DNA of 64,000 nucleotides. It comes from Emydura subglobosa (taxonomy: Eukaryota > Chordata > Testudines > Chelidae). This document shows, piece by piece, positions 12,401 through 30,640 of the stretch. Within the stretch, counting starts at the first letter, position 1; the number at the start of each line of letters is the position of its first letter. Location of the stretch: positions 19,580,290 through 19,644,289 of the forward strand of contig ML679970.1 of the NCBI GenBank assembly GCA_007922225.1, given 5' to 3'. A model generated the notes under the pieces. It ran no database searches. It was not told where the DNA came from and was given only the letters and a program-made list of their open reading frames with translations. Made by a program: the position numbers and the translations under genes.

Positions 12401-13629
12401 CACCCCCTGCTCTGCCAATGGATAAAAGCCCTCACTTGCAGCAGACCCTGCCATCCTAATGCGGGGCTCTCTCTACATAGCTCTGCTATTGCGTCTAAAC
12501 GTAATCTCCAGCACTCCTTGATAATCCGTTCTGTTCTGCCAACGAACCTCTATCCTGTCCCGCTGCACCCTCGGCTATTCCAGCCACGACTCTCTCCTGA
12601 GCAGAGGTGGCCAATTGATGGGAGAGGTTTTGTAATCATCCATAGGGAAGCCTGGCAGACTCACTGCACTTGTGTGGTACACCAGATTGACTCCCATACT
12701 GACAAAGATATATCGGTTTCAAACCACCCTGATCTCTACAGTGCCTTGCTTCTCTCCTCCCATTTGTCTGTCGCTAGCAGGGCTTGGAGCTATACCCTCA
12801 TCCTGAAGTGAAAGTCATTTGAACTAAACTGGAGCTTTTCTAGGAGTTTCTATTTCTTGCCTAGAAAGGGCTTTTCTGGGTGTTCCTCTCCCCCCCACCC
12901 CTCTGCTGCCCATTATCCCCCAGTCCTACCCCCTACAGTAAATGTATGGCTGTTGTGTACACTATAAAAAATCCTAGCCACCAAGCAATGTCATGCAGGG
13001 CTACCAAAACCTTTCAGATCCCATCATTTTATGTCCCTGTGGTAACATTTAAGAGAGCCCATCCCCTGTGGCCCTGACCCAGCTTCCTCTCTGAGCCTAT
13101 CATTTGTCTAGCACTGTCTTTTGAAAGGGGTTTAATTTCATGCTGGTGAGAGGGAGGGGCCATCTCTAATGCACAGAGGGGAGCTCACTCCCCGGGCCTC
13201 ATAGAGCCCTGGGCCTCTATCCTTAGTGTAAATGGGTTCGATGAGCTGGACACTTTTCTATTAGGAACTGGACTGAGATCTGCCAAATCCATTTCACAAA
13301 GGTACCCAAAGAGCCCACTGGATGGGGAGCCATTTGGCGGCTGCTGGTGAGTGTCAACTCCAGCAAGCCCACAGAGAAAGGCTCCATATCCTAATACCAA
13401 ACCCGCTGAGCCAGCCAGTTTTCCCTTTTGCCTCTTCCTTGAATCTACCTGTCCACTGATGACCCTCACCTCTTCCTGGCTCTCTCCTGGCTTAGACATG
13501 TCCCTGTCTCTCTCAGGAGACAAGGTAGCAGCTTGGGGCAAAGGCTTTTTATTATCTAAATAAACCACTACTCAAATGCATGTTTTTGCTCTGCTTTATT
13601 GGCACAATAAAATCTATGTTATAGAACTC

Positions 13630-13630
<1 letters not shown>

Positions 13631-13660
<30 letters not shown>

Positions 13661-13661
13661 A
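13631..13661. repeat. (TA)n microsatellite
   Basis: Alternating TA over about 30 bp with one interruption (TATAAATA). Confidence 0.95.
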
Positions 13662-14373
13662 AAACATATTTTATTGCTTTAATAAAGCATTGCAGTGTGG
13701 TTTGAATAGTGCTTTATGAAGTTAATTTGTACAAATTACAGCAGATGGGCTTTTAACCACGCTTGGTAATATTCAAGAAGAGGCCTATTGGCGTGGTCAC
13801 CTCATTCCTCCAAATGCCCCCTGGGATTGCAAGCAAGGTCACCTGGGTAAGTTCATGGGTTCTAGGATGCTTTCGGTCATTTACAGCAGGTGGGGAAGAG
13901 GGAGGGAAGGCGAGGCAGATCTGAGTTCAAATCCTGACTTTGTTCACATGGGAAAGGAGTTTAGCAGCTGCCCATGCTACTTGCCAGAGGAAATATGGGT
14001 ACAGAACAATACCCTTTATCAGAATGTACACTCAGGAAAGGCCCAGCACTGGAGGTGCTGCTGCAGGTTGGGATGGAGGAGGTCAGAAGAGCTGAGTGGG
14101 GAGTGCCTGTGATAAGAACAACGTGAAGAGCTGCTGGTCACCTCTGGAGTCAATAGAATGGAATAGCAGGGTCAGGAGCGCAGAGGAGAGCAGGCAGGGA
14201 AAACTTGCGCATCACCTTCTTGCACTGTGTCTGGCTCCACCCACTGCTCTCAGCCCTTTTCATGAATTCCATGAGCATCACAAGCACCCTGGGTGGGTGC
14301 GAATCCATGTACGTGCAGGTTATGAAGTGGATTAGTGCCTGGTAACTGTCTATCACTGGCTGCAGGCGCACAT

Positions 14374-14396
14374 GCACACACACACACACACACACA
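14374..14396. repeat. (CA)n microsatellite
   Basis: Eleven uninterrupted CA units, flanked by GCACATG and GAGTAATCG. Confidence 0.95.
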
Positions 14397-14469
14397 GAGT
14401 AATCGCCTTGCAGGCACTTTTGACACCTTGGGGCTTACAGTTCAACATGGAACAGGTAACATCACTTCA

Positions 14470-14943
<474 letters not shown>

Positions 14944-15002
14944 CTAAACAGTGAATACAAGGAGCCTTTTGTTTCACAGTAATAGAACGTAGCTCTTCTA
15001 CA

Positions 15003-15210
15003 GTGCTTTTCATCAATAGATCTCAAAATGCTTTACAATTGAGGTCAGTATCAGTATCCCCATTTTATAGATGGGGAAACTGAGGCACAGAAAGGGACAG
15101 GGACAAGTCCAAGGTCACCCAGCCATCAAGTGTCAGTGCAGGACACTGAACCCAGGTCCTCTGGGCCCCAATCCAGTGTTCCATCCAGTAGGCCACACTA
15201 CCTCCCCCTT
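15003..15210 (-). repeat. MIR/CORE-type SINE, long copy
   Basis: On the plus strand: CAAAATGCTTTACAATT, then CCCCATTTTATAGATGGGG, AAACTGAGGCACAGAAAGGG, AAGGTCACCCAGCC and GAACCCAGGTCCTCTGG. This is the full 3' two thirds of a MIR-type SINE in reverse orientation. Confidence 0.85.
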
Positions 15211-16935
15211 AAATTAACTTCTTGTTACACTGGAGCAGTTGGGCCAGTTAAAGTCAGGTGCTCCCAAGGATTTTCCACCTGTCATCCTCAAACCATCCAC
15301 TATTCCCTTCCGTGACATCCCAAACTTCCTACTTTTGCCCCTACAATGCAATATCCCAGAATCCTTTCTGCTATTCCAGTCAAAAGCCCCACCCCTCAGG
15401 TGCTGCCATATGTAACAATGTGTTGTGGTGATGGTTCTCTTTACGTTGACTGGGCCACCAAACACCAAAGATGGCATTTCACATTCAGTGCTTACACCTG
15501 TGAGAACGTCACATCCCAATCTATAATGCACACGTCCGTACTGAACATTTCCTGAACTGCACCTTCCCCAGTGATGTATATTCAGCCGCCCTTATTGCTG
15601 CGCTAACTGTGCCTGGAAAGGTTACTGCACAACAGAAAGGTGAGAAGCAGTTTGGGATTTTAGTAAAAACAGATTTTGCAGAAAATGTCGGGAACGCCAG
15701 AAAACAGCTTGATGAGCCACCCTGGGGTCATGTCCCTGAGGCTGAAATCCCTGCTTTACCAAAATCAGCAACAGAAAAATGCGTCATGGCATCACGAGGT
15801 CACTTGTACCCAGACAGCGCTCACTGTTAGCCAGAAGCATGATGGGTCAGGTAATCTAGCACCCCACTGAAGTCATTGACCATTGCTGGAGGAAGGATAC
15901 TGGCCTAAATGGGCCAGTGGACCAATGAGGTATGATAGGAGATGGAATACTTGGCGTATGGACCTGTGGTCTCATCCATTCCTGGATGGCCCACTGATGT
16001 GCTTAGCAGTATCCCGCATTCACAAATCACACAGAAGGGCAGGATGTTCTTGTGCAAGCCATACGAGTGTCTCTTGTGTTGCTCTCAATGGCAGGGGCTC
16101 CAGTGCGTGCATGGGACACCCACGTACATCACTCCCTAGAGGAAAAGCAAGGCCTGCCTGGACTTGAGCTGAGCTTTCCTGGGGAACAGCTCAGCCATTT
16201 CCAGAACAAATCTACCAGGCACTGTGCCCAGCATGGCTGCCTTTAAACATTTCCCCACAGGAACATGCTAATATTTGTTTCCCTAAAGATATTTTGAAAC
16301 ATTTTTAGGGGAAAATGATCTAATGTACAGTTTCAATTTTCACATGGGCAGGAAGTACAGTTGTAAACTCTGAGGGCAGACCCTTTGGCAATCAGGCTCT
16401 TAGTACCTTCACGGGCTTCTACTGCAAAACAGGGCTGTCCCACAACAATCAGGCCTTGCCGTTTCAAAAACCTGTGAATACTGAGTGTGAACCATGCCCA
16501 AACCTTGCTTGATCTCTCACGACCCCAGAGAAATGAAATGCCAAAGCAATTCAAAGTCAGCATTGTGGCACTGTGATTATTAGCTGAATCCAATCTCACC
16601 GAGGTGGAGCGATGCTGAGTCAGGCATTTGGGAGGGAGCTCCCCTACAAACAATCACAAATGCCTGCCTCCAAATGTCAACCCCAAAACAAGGCACTAAG
16701 GGGCTCCATTAGCAAGCAGATGCCCCTGTCCTCCTGAACTTTCCATTTCCTAGAAGACCACCTTCCAGCAGATGTGTAGTGAGACTCCTTGGCCAGCCAT
16801 CTGTGAAGGTTTCTCTATAGAAAAATCACTGCATTAACCAAGTCCTCTAACCACATGAAGTCCGTAAACCCCACATATGCATACTGCAGACGTAATGTAC
16901 ATACAGCAAGGAGGAAGCCATGCTGAGGCCACTCA

Positions 16936-20819
<3,884 letters not shown>

Positions 20820-21384
20820 TTAACTTCACAGCTACTATCAATAACAGGCCATCGCTTTTTTGCCGAGGCAAAGAACTGGTACAATGATCATATCTATCAC
20901 CAGCCGAACAATGAGTGCTGGGGAAATCAGTGTTTGCAGGATGGGTGGAAGCTTTGCTTCATCAACAGCCTTGTTACAAAACTGGGCTTTGCAGCTGTTT
21001 TCTTGGCCAGATGTAACCGGTGCTGCAAGTGCTTGGTTAGATGAAGAGACAGCAGGACCAGGGGCTGAGCCCCATGGAGGAGCCTGGTGCTGGTGGGGGC
21101 TGAGTTTGAAGATGGCAGGGCAGGGCAGGGCTATCTGGTGGACTATGGAGATGACAGGGGAGGGGCAGAACCACCTGATGGAACTCAGAGGCCAGAGGAC
21201 AGGTGGGTGGGGCACATTTCAAACCCTGCTTGACACAGCCCTAGCAGTGGGAGGTACAAACCTCTGGGGCCAAGCTGCTGGGAGATCAGAGAAAGGGGGA
21301 GGGGGGTGTCGTGGTAGCTGCATTAACCTGAGTCCAGACTGCTCCCTGCCCATAGGAGACATTAAAGGCATTTAGCCAATATTA

Positions 21385-22086
<702 letters not shown>

Positions 22087-22169
22087 TTAGCAGCTCTCCC
22101 GGGGTGCCCTGGATGTACATTTCTCATGTGTAACTCCTTGCACTGATAAGGGAGAAGGGCCCATGGCTA

Positions 22170-22493
<324 letters not shown>

Positions 22494-23084
22494 CTAGAGA
22501 CAGAGCAGTGTGACCAGCATGTGACTCGTGGAGATGCACAGAGAGGTTCTGCACAGCTAGTGGGATGCCACCGCAGCAGTGAGAAACTAGTAGCTTTTGG
22601 GATCCACTAATGACACAGGAAACCCTGCACCTCTTCCCCCTGCACGTCACGTCTAGAGCACCAATCACCAGCTAATGCAAACTAGAACTGCCCTTCTCCA
22701 CCTACTCCACACAACAGAGCCCCTGGGGGTAGTAAGATCTTGGATCTACGTGGTTTGAATGGGAATCCCACCAGTTGCCTTGAAATTCAGATAGCATGGT
22801 AGGTGTCCCTGATGTTGGCCCTTCACTGACCCTTGGGAAAGGAGTGGGGTCCTCTGAAGCCCTTGGCGCAACCCTGAATCACTCTCCCATCCCGTTACAC
22901 ACACACCCTGAAGACCTCCAGTTGCAATCCCAACCCTCCCTCTGGGAAGCACTAAATGGGATGCTCATCAAAACCGATGGATGCTGCTCCCTCACTTGCT
23001 GGTGGGTTGTGCTGGGCCTTGAGATGAACAGCTTCATCTCCACTCTGTGAGGCTCACAGGTGTGGCCCCGCCATCCCCAGAGAT

Positions 23085-23155
23085 CAAAACACTGGGAAGT
23101 GAACCTACGTCTCCAGACGCCCATCCAGAACAGCGGCCATTAGACCCCCTGGCCT
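23085..23155 (-). repeat. Probable MIR-like SINE end
   Basis: Contains GTGAACCTACGTCTCCAGAC and CGGCCATTAGACCCCCTGG, resembling the variable-spaced end of MIR-type SINEs in reverse. Diverged. Confidence 0.4.
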
Positions 23156-23317
23156 GTCTCCCTGCAGCACTAGAAGTGAGGGACAAAGACTGGCAGCATG
23201 GACCCATGCTTGGGAAGAGCATTAAACCTCTAGGTACCCAGGCTAGGCCAAGTTCCCTGACAGCTGGCAACTGCCCACTGCGCTACCCCAATGGTCTACC
23301 CCAGTGGGCGACCTGAC

Positions 23318-23421
23318 CTGATAGTGGGCGAGGGTGTTGAGCCTTTTCCAGTCATTGTCTATCTTTGTGGTCACGTCTTCATCCTGCAGAATGATTCGAG
23401 CCATCCTACCCTGCCGCCACT
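23318..23421 (-). CDS. PLXNA1: PLXNA1 exon: Rho-GTPase-binding domain, second half
   Basis: 104 nt encoding fragment residues 689-723: [20 protein letters not shown] followed by [15 protein letters not shown], ending in phase 0. These strands complete the RBD fold. The acceptor is GGTGCAG and the donor GTCAGG. The 824-bp intron to the left carries what may be a short MIR end at 23085-23155. Confidence 0.95.
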
Positions 23422-24452
23422 CTGCACCGATGAAAGGGAAAGGCAGGGAGTTAGTGGAGGCCACGCTCACTTTGGATGGGACACAAAACAAATGGGAGGG
23501 AAAGAGGGAGAGCACGGCCTCCAAAGCCCTTGCACAAAAAGGTGGAAAGCTGCTCCCTCTAGAGAGTATCCAGGGCACCGGGCATGACGTTGGGTAACCA
23601 TTTCTAAGCACCCAAGTGAAGAGGCTGGGTATCAGTTTGGGCCTGGCACGAATGAGCTAACTTTATTCCTCTATTCTCCATCTTCCTGCCCCTGACTGGG
23701 AATGGGATGGATCACCACTGCTGGTCTCCTCTGCTGTATTCTCAACCCACTGCCAGGAATCCAGAACACAAACCAACCCAGAGATATCTCCAACCCACCC
23801 TCCTCCTCCATTTGTTACAATGCACCGTTTTATTCCCCAGGTTCTTCGCATCTTTGTTGACACCCTGAGGATTCCTCCGTATTTTGCACTCATTGCTTTC
23901 AGGTCAAAGCCACTAGCACCAGAACCCCAATCAAGGTGGACTGAATGGTTTCTCCCCTGCTATAGAGCTCCTGTCAATGCTCCTTTCAAACCATTCCCAG
24001 GGGTCACTGTTGGGAGATGTGTGGCTCTTCCACTTTCTCAGGGGGCCAAAAACATGATCTCTGCTACGCTGCCAGCCCCTGGCAGCCCAGCGGGTAGGAG
24101 TCCAGCACTGGTAAATGCAGCCAGGTCTCCTGAACGCCAGTGTGGAGCATTTAACACCGAGCTGCTCCTGTCATACACACTGCTGTGCGTAACAAGCACT
24201 GGTTGGTATGAAACATACTGTACAGCAATGCATGTACATGGATACGTATTCTGCATGGTACGTAGTGGTGGATTAAGACAGGATCTAATGCAATGGCCCC
24301 TGGGGGCCCCAGTGTTCTACAGGACACCTGTATTTGGGTGTTCTGCCTCCAGCTTCTGTGGAAACATTCAAACAGGCTTGACGCCCCTTCTAGTCGACAT
24401 TTATGCTCCATCTGTCCTACCCATATGGCAAATGCCTGTCCCTTTATCTCAC

Positions 24453-24612
24453 CCAGGTCCATGTCTCCTGCCTTGGGTCTCTGGGAGTAGGGCACCCCCT
24501 TGTAGACGGCATCTAGCAGCTTCTCCTTCACCTGCGTGATGGTATCGCAGTTCAGAACCTTGACGGGAATCTCGGGGGCATTCTCATTCTCCGGGTTCAC
24601 GCAGTTCAGCGT
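24453..24612 (-). CDS. PLXNA1: PLXNA1 exon: Rho-GTPase-binding domain, first half
   Basis: 160 nt encoding fragment residues 636-689: [40 protein letters not shown] and [13 protein letters not shown]. This is the ubiquitin-like RBD that binds Rac1, Rnd1 and related GTPases in the family. The acceptor is GCTGCACAG and the donor GTGAGA. The split Glu codon (G with AG) continues in the next exon. The intron that follows (23422-24452) shows nothing I recognise. Confidence 0.95.
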
Positions 24613-25021
24613 CTGTGCAGCGCAGGGAAGCAGAGAGACTTGTGTGATGGGACGCCCCTCGCCTTCATCCAGGGACATACAGCCAGGAGCACGGGGCACA
24701 CAGCTCTCTACAGGCTGTGCCTCCGCATCCCAGCAGTTAGTGGAAGCTCTAAGGCATTCCCCCTGACACCACTACTGAATGTAATTAACCCCCTCACCCA
24801 AGGAAGGCGCAGAGATATCAAAAGGAGGATCCCAGCAGCCCGCAAACTCACAAAACCCACACCCGTGCCTGGACATTCCCAGAGAACACGGCCTGGGAAA
24901 AGGCCCTGCCCCCACCTTCTGGAGAGCATAACATGGGACAATCAGCAGATCCAACTTCACAGCTGTCTTGATGGGACAAAGCAGTAAATGGTGCTTCAGG
25001 GAGACTTGTCCTACATAATCT

Positions 25022-25165
25022 CAGGCCTGGTCTGCACTCGAAAATTAGGTTGGTTTAACTAAGTCAGTCGGGGTGGAAAAATCCACATTCCAGAGCGGGA
25101 AGTGGATTATCTACGCCAAAGGGAGAACCCCTCCTGTCTACACTGAAGCGCTGCAGTGGGACAAC
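25022..25165. mobile_element. MITE of the GTCTACAC-terminus family, partial copy
   Basis: Contains CAGGCCTGGTCTGCACTCGA at the left and GAAAAATCCACATTCCAGAG inside, matching in outline the copies at 32531 and 32860. CTGTCTACACTGAAGCGCTG closes the right side. Confidence 0.55.
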
Positions 25166-25731
25166 ATTGTAGACATGCCCTTCGCTCTAAATGGTAAGAG
25201 CTCTGTGGATAATTGACAATCAAAGGGTAACCAACCCACCCTCCCCAAAGGGATCCAAGTGAGGATAAGGAGGGAGGAGTGAGCACCGGGTTCAGTCACC
25301 TGGAGGGGTTGGACAGACAAGGCGATCAAGGTGGGTGGGGTGGGAGGAGGAAGAGTTAGCACCTAATTTCCAGGCTCTCAAAAGAAGGAAGAAGATATAT
25401 CGCATCTGCAGCCATCACTTCCCTTTGCAAAGCCACTCTCATCCCATCCCAGAAAACCCATCGGTTGGCTGGTCCAAGCCCCTGCCCACAATGGACTGCA
25501 CTCAACAGCATCTCATTCCCCTCCATCTCTGTCAGGGCCCCAGGATGTGTCAGTGCACGGCAGCTTTCCCAGCTCTGCTGCGATGGCGAGCCTGATCATG
25601 CCACCCCACCCTCCCCAGCCAAGGGAGCAACACGAGCCGGGTCAGAGGCACCACCAGGGATGCTAGAGAGAGAAAAAGGAGACACGAACTGCTCTCTGCA
25701 AAGTACCTTGGGCGCCTTAAAGACCTTGTTA

Positions 25732-25941
<210 letters not shown>

Positions 25942-27638
25942 CTATGGGGTAAGCAGAGGGAGGAAGAACGAGAGGTGAGAGGGCCTCAGACACCAACCCT
26001 AACCCTTCAAGGAAGCCGTCAGCTATTGCAAGGAGAAGCAGAATGACAGGAGTCTGCCATGTCCTCTCAGGATCAGTCACTGATTCACAGACCATCGTGC
26101 ACCCTTATACATATAGTCTCCAGTGCTTGCCAGGATAGCTGTAGAAAGGTAGCCTGGGGCTATGTTACCAGCAGCAGACAGCTATGTTAGCAAATGCTTT
26201 GGAGAGCATTAGCTGTAAAATACTGCTCTAAGTGTGCACAAAAATGACCTGTGTTGTGATCTCAACAGCTGGGTAAACGGAGGCAATTTCTCTCCTTTTG
26301 TCAGCCTCAGAACCAGCTGCTGTTTGTTTCATTGCACAAGATCCTAGTTTATTTTGTATCTAGAATCACAACCCCTAGCCCATCTACACACGGCTTGGCT
26401 TGCCAGACTCCCTCTGCTGAGCCCTGCTCAAGTAGGAGTGAGCCCATTATACAGATGGGGAGACTCAGGCAGAGAGGTTAGGATCCAGATCAGAGAGAGT
26501 GTCAGCAGCAGAGCTCGTCTGTGCTCAGGGCACCCCTCCAAGTCTGATCTGGGTGAGCTCTGTCAGCCATCTTGGGTTTTCCAAGCCTGGGGAGTACAAT
26601 CGATACCCTGAATTGGGGCCTGCTGGCCAAAGTTAACCACCCACGAACTGGACATCCTGCCAAATGGGAGCAGGGAGGGGCCATGCCACGGAGCCACCGA
26701 AGGATTACAAGGTGTGAGGACCAGACTCAGGTGGGCAGAAGGATAAACAGAAAACACAGATATTACGGCAACGGGGACCACAGACAGATTCAAGAGACAA
26801 AAGGATTGAGAAGCCAGCTTACTACCCACAACCTCATCAGCTGGCTTCTCAGTGGAGTTTGGTCTGAATGATGGGTTTCCTTCAATTGGCCCAGTCACTT
26901 GGCCATCCATGCTGCCCGCTTAGGAAGCAGGGCACGTCCTCACTGTCGAACAACTTGCAACCCAACTCCTCTCCAACTCTTCTGCCACCACTACCCCAGC
27001 ATTCATTGCCCAGTCGAGGGGGAGACAAACGGATATGGGCTTTACTGCAGGAGAGTGATGCACAAAAAGGGGCCGCAATGGAAAATGTATTGAACTGAAA
27101 CATTCTTGGGAAAGACATGGCCAGGCCACAGGGATAGGCACTGTACCATCGCGCCCCATGGCTTCTAGGTGAGGGGTGGAAGCGTGGAGGCAATGGGATG
27201 GGAAAGGAGTGGGGTGAGGGGAGATGGAAGGGGGGAGCAAGGAAGTGGGAGTGTGGGAGATGGGAGAGCCAAGTCCCACAGTGCTGCATGCCTTGAACCT
27301 CCCCTCTCTCCTGGAAGCAGGCTTTATCCCTGACCAGAGACGGAAGAGGGGAGGTGGAGTAGGTGGGGGAGAAGAAATTCCAACAATTTCCACCCCACCA
27401 GCTCCCCCCCCCCCTCCCCGCAACCCGTCCGCCTTACAAATAAATTGTTCTTTGGTGCAAAGTGCGGCTGCTCTCCCTGTCACCATATGCTGTTAGCATC
27501 TCGTTAGCATCTGCGGTAATTAAAGAGACAGCTGCTAACGAGCAGGAACAGGCATACATCATCCCCAGACCTTCCGACAACACGCCTGTCTTTGAAATTA
27601 TGTTTCATTTGCAAACTTGGCTTCATTAAGTCAGCTTG

Positions 27639-27684
27639 GAAGAGAGAGAGGGAGAGAGAGAGAGAGAAAGAGAGGGAGAAAGAG
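27639..27684. repeat. (GA)n-rich tract
   Basis: Purine-only run of GA and GGGA units on the plus strand. Confidence 0.9.
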
Positions 27685-30274
27685 CCCCAGTGTGGGTGCC
27701 ATGCTGTTTATTAATAGCTGCCTCGTAACGCAAAAGCAAAATAATGACCGTAAACCAACAAGCCCACTCAGCAATTCCATTCCAGCCTGCGGAGATGCGC
27801 CTGTCTTTCTAGTTCGCTCCCTTTGCCTGCTTTCATGAGAGCAAAGAAAGGGACTCACTGCCTTTGATTGCTTACAAAAGCTCCTGTAAAACTTCCAGCC
27901 AGAGGAAAGCGAGACAGATGAAGAATAAATTGGAGCAGCCTTCGTGGTCACATCTCGTTTATCTGCTCCGTTCTCAGCACGCAGTTTTCTCCCTCTCACC
28001 GGCAGTCTGGCCCCATTCTCTAAAGGAACCCAGCGCCGTAGAAGATTGCTTTTTAAGAATGTCACCCCCAAGCAATGACCCATTTTGTTTCCCAGCCCAG
28101 TGAAGTTCTGCAGATCCCCCCTTTTGAAATAAAATGAATGTCGTAAGCAAAGGCCTGGAGAGACATTAACTGATTAATCAATTTGATCATTTTAGTGAGT
28201 TTAGCACTCTGGAACGGTGACAGGTTGTCGGCCCTGGAGGAAGAAGTATAGCCCAGGCAACAGCAGAGCAAGCTTCCTCCACCCAGCCCTGCAGAGACCC
28301 CCTCTAAGGATGACTGACAGGTCTGCCCTCTAGTCCATTCAATCCTTTGCTTCTCTGCAGAGATCTCCAGAAAGGGAGAGCAGCTAGTGCCAATCATGGT
28401 AGTTTTTCCAAGATGCAGACCCGTTCTCTAGGAGCTGGACTGACACCACCCGATCATTTCACACAGGTCACCAAAGGGCCATTAGATGGGAATGACTTTT
28501 GGTCTCTCCCTGCCACAATCAAACATAAGCCAGTGTGCTGGAGGTGAAAGGCTCCGCGGCCCATTACCAATCGCCCTGAGCCAGACAGTTCTCCCCTTCC
28601 ATCTACTCTTGCTGACCAAGTCTCTGGTTCATTCCAATCAGGAGCAAAGATGACAGACAGTGCCTGGACAGGTGGCCATCTCATGGTGTAGCTGGATTGT
28701 GTGACTCAGAGGAATCCACAATGCACTCACACTGCGGTGGGATAGTGACCAGTGATCTGGAGCCAGTTCCCAGCCAGAGCCAGCAAACACCTGTTCGCAG
28801 CAGAGCCCATTCTCAATGTCAGGGAAACCTTACAAAGCATCCTGCAGGTCTCCTGGGACTGACCGTTTTAGGTCTGTCTGGTTAAAGGGAGGAAAGCATT
28901 GCCACCACTTTTCACTTCCTTCAAGCCAGCTCGGGGAGAGGGATGCTACCTGGAAACTGGAGGAGGTTCTTTGAACTTGACCAGATGGTTCTTGTAGGAG
29001 CCACCTAATATAATTCCAGATTGCTACAGAAAGCAAAATAATAGAGGGCCCCCGAGGACACCCCAGTGCGGGACACCCTCTCGGAAACGTACCCATGATG
29101 TGCTGTCTGGCTCTAGAATACAATTCTGCCTAAGCTGCAGGCTGCACCACTGCCAGCTATTCGTGTGTGTCTGTGAGAAAGTTACAAAGGAAAATGCTCC
29201 TGGAGAAGTTCCCTCTCAGGAGGAAGACAAGCTGAAAAGAAGCTGCAGGAGGGAGGCATGTAAGGGAATGTTTGTGCGGCGCATACATTTGCATGTGTGT
29301 GCAGGGGGGAAATGGGCCCAAGGCAGTCTGAGCCAAGCCAGCAAATGCTCATAGTGCCTTACTGATGAGATTTAGCTCATCAGGCACCTAATACCGTGCA
29401 TTTTTCAATGCTCGTCTCTATTTTTTTCCCTTCCCCCGAGGTGTCTCATTAAGAGTCTGATGAATGCTGCTGCAGGGCCCTAGGAAAGCACCGGGCCTTG
29501 TTGATTCCACTGCTGCCACCTGTCCCCATTTCCTCCTTCAGAGGCAGGGCCAGGAGACACCTAGGCAGGAGGAGAGAGGAGCTCTGGGATCCTATCCTAG
29601 AACCAGTTTAATTCTTACACCGGGTGGAGCTAGACACCTACACCTGCACTGCGAGACATAACAGGCAATTTCCCAGTTGTCTAGGACGACTGGGCAGTTT
29701 GCTTTGCTTCTTTGAGTCACATACTGCAGATCCCTCGGTGCAAGCTGTACTCCGAAGTGTTAGCCACCACGGAGGGGTACCCATGTGGTGCATCTACCTT
29801 GCAAGACCATGGGCCTAATCCACACAGGAGTGGGGGGACAAATGGATCCGCCAGCAAGCGTACAAACTGCACACTGCTAGCTGCGCACCTGCTGTCATCT
29901 GTCATTGGTCATAGGTGCTCCTGTAAGCTTTTCATGGGGGAAAGCCGGAGACCAGAGGCCCTGCCCTCTATGGCTTTCCACCAGATCAGCAGCAGCAGCT
30001 GTTCACATCAGCTGAAGATGCCAGGTCCACCCCTGCTTGAACAAAAACTGCATCAGGGCCCTTCAAGGGCAGTTTTTGCTGAGAAGTGCCCTAGCAGCTG
30101 TGCACACAAAAAAGCTAGCATGTCCGCATGCCTAATTTACATGCACAATTACCACTATTTGGCGCAAGGCATATGTTTCCCTGCCGGCAAACTGTCTGCT
30201 GCAATACCTGTTCCATCCAGCTTCGGGGTTTCCTCTCCCTGCCACCTGCAATCCTGAACTCACAGAAATTACAT

Positions 30275-30640
30275 AGATCAAGCGGGTCCCGCCCGGTCCA
30301 TCTCCCTGAGACCAAAGAGGAGCAGGAGCAGTCCCTATTAGATACATGCTTTTAAGGTTTTGTCCAGGCTAATTTTAAGTGTCCCAAGCACGCAAAGAGG
30401 CTTCCACCGCTTCCCCAGGCCAACTATCCCACAGCCTAACAGATCTCAGTGCCAGCAAATTTGTCCTGGTTTATCTGCATATATTTTCCTTTCATTTTGT
30501 CCCTCAGTACTGCCCTAAATAATTCTTCTCTTCACTGCTCTTTAGACCCAGGACTCTGTATCCACTCCCCCTGCCAGTTAGCCAAACATCTCCTTAAAGA
30601 GGGGTGTTCCTGGCCCATCCCCAGCTCTCTCTTTTCCCCT
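30275..30640 (-). repeat. CR1 LINE 3' fragment
   Basis: On the plus strand: TTGTCCAGGCTAATTTTAAG, TGTCCCAAGC, GGCTTCCACCGCTTCCCCAG, CTATCCCACAGCCTAACAGA and TCTCAGTGCCAGCAAATTTG, the reverse of a CR1 3' region as known from sauropsids. Confidence 0.75.

Noticed and set aside
24151..24452. Continuation of the minus-strand open frame beyond the RBD exon
   Set aside because: The frame continues past the donor GTGAGA at 24452 into intron. The next exon at 23318-23421 completes the split Glu codon and the family sequence.
26882..27486. Long minus-strand frames of 135 and 188 codons
   Set aside because: Pro/Ser-rich translation of a purine- and pyrimidine-biased intron. Adjacent plexin exons splice correctly without it.
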